A stretch of DNA of 49,522 nucleotides from Candidatus Aminicenantota bacterium (lineage in GTDB: Bacteria > Acidobacteriota > Aminicenantia > Aminicenantales > UBA4085): the NCBI GenBank assembly GCA_026393865.1, contig JAPKZI010000230.1, forward strand, positions 1-49,522, read 5' to 3'. Below, one piece after another: positions 49,406-49,522 of the stretch (position 1 is its first letter; the number at the start of each line of letters is the position of its first letter). A program made the position numbers and the translations under genes. The notes beneath the pieces are model-generated. The model was not told where the DNA came from and did no database searches. It saw only the letters and a program-made list of their open reading frames with translations.

Positions 49406-49522
49406 ATGGCTATTATCAGATGGGATCCCTTTAGGGATATAGTCACTTTAAGAGAAAAAATGAATCGGATGTTTGAGGATGTGTTCTCCGGACGGAGCGA
49501 GGACAAGGAGCTGACGGCGGGG
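49406..49522 (+). CDS. Hsp20/alpha-crystallin small heat shock protein (partial, runs off right edge)
   Basis: MAIIRWDPFRDIVTLREKMNRMFEDVFSGRSEDKELTAG. Confidence 0.85.
   Translation, partial: MAIIRWDPFRDIVTLREKMNRMFEDVFSGRSEDKELTAG

Overview
The 49.5-kb window is a GC-rich bacterial chromosome segment. It is mostly housekeeping genes, with three very large secreted repeat proteins in between. I cannot assign the taxon firmly; the mix of GloVer/SBBP repeat proteins, an exported M55 peptidase and TPR proteins fits Acidobacteriota or Candidatus Aminicenantes-like bacteria (inference only). Main blocks: a molybdenum hydroxylase pair (partial at the left edge); a 14-repeat GloVer protein; the rplM-rpsI-rpsB-tsf-pyrH-frr operon; der/GerMN/amidase; tmRNA; an O-antigen-ligase-like gene; two paralogous SBBP beta-propeller proteins; tRNA-Asp; lemA-htpX; a eukaryotic-type citrate synthase; hom plus a Cys/Met PLP enzyme; murA, HIT, UPF0173, NYN and DUF2520 genes; an acyl-CoA synthetase; murB; ligA; a DUF4388/J-domain/TPR protein; a split glutamine-dependent NAD synthetase; rsmI; and a partial Hsp20. 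The most interesting signals are: (i) a tandemly duplicated 66-nt palindromic element inserted in frame in ligA; (ii) a ~185-nt multi-hairpin intergenic element with 18-bp perfect terminal inverted repeats (murB/TPR gap), and a second multi-hairpin element near htpX; (iii) a segmental duplication of a 4.4-kb SBBP gene bounded by a 42-bp repeat of the tRNA-Asp 3' half, leaving an apparent chimeric tRNA remnant; (iv) a C-terminal module shared by the three giant proteins, plus a small orphan 'fossil' of its last residues; (v) a C-rich/G-rich palindromic repeat family, one copy of which is translated inside the GloVer protein. No complete defence system, CRISPR array, integrase or transposase was found.
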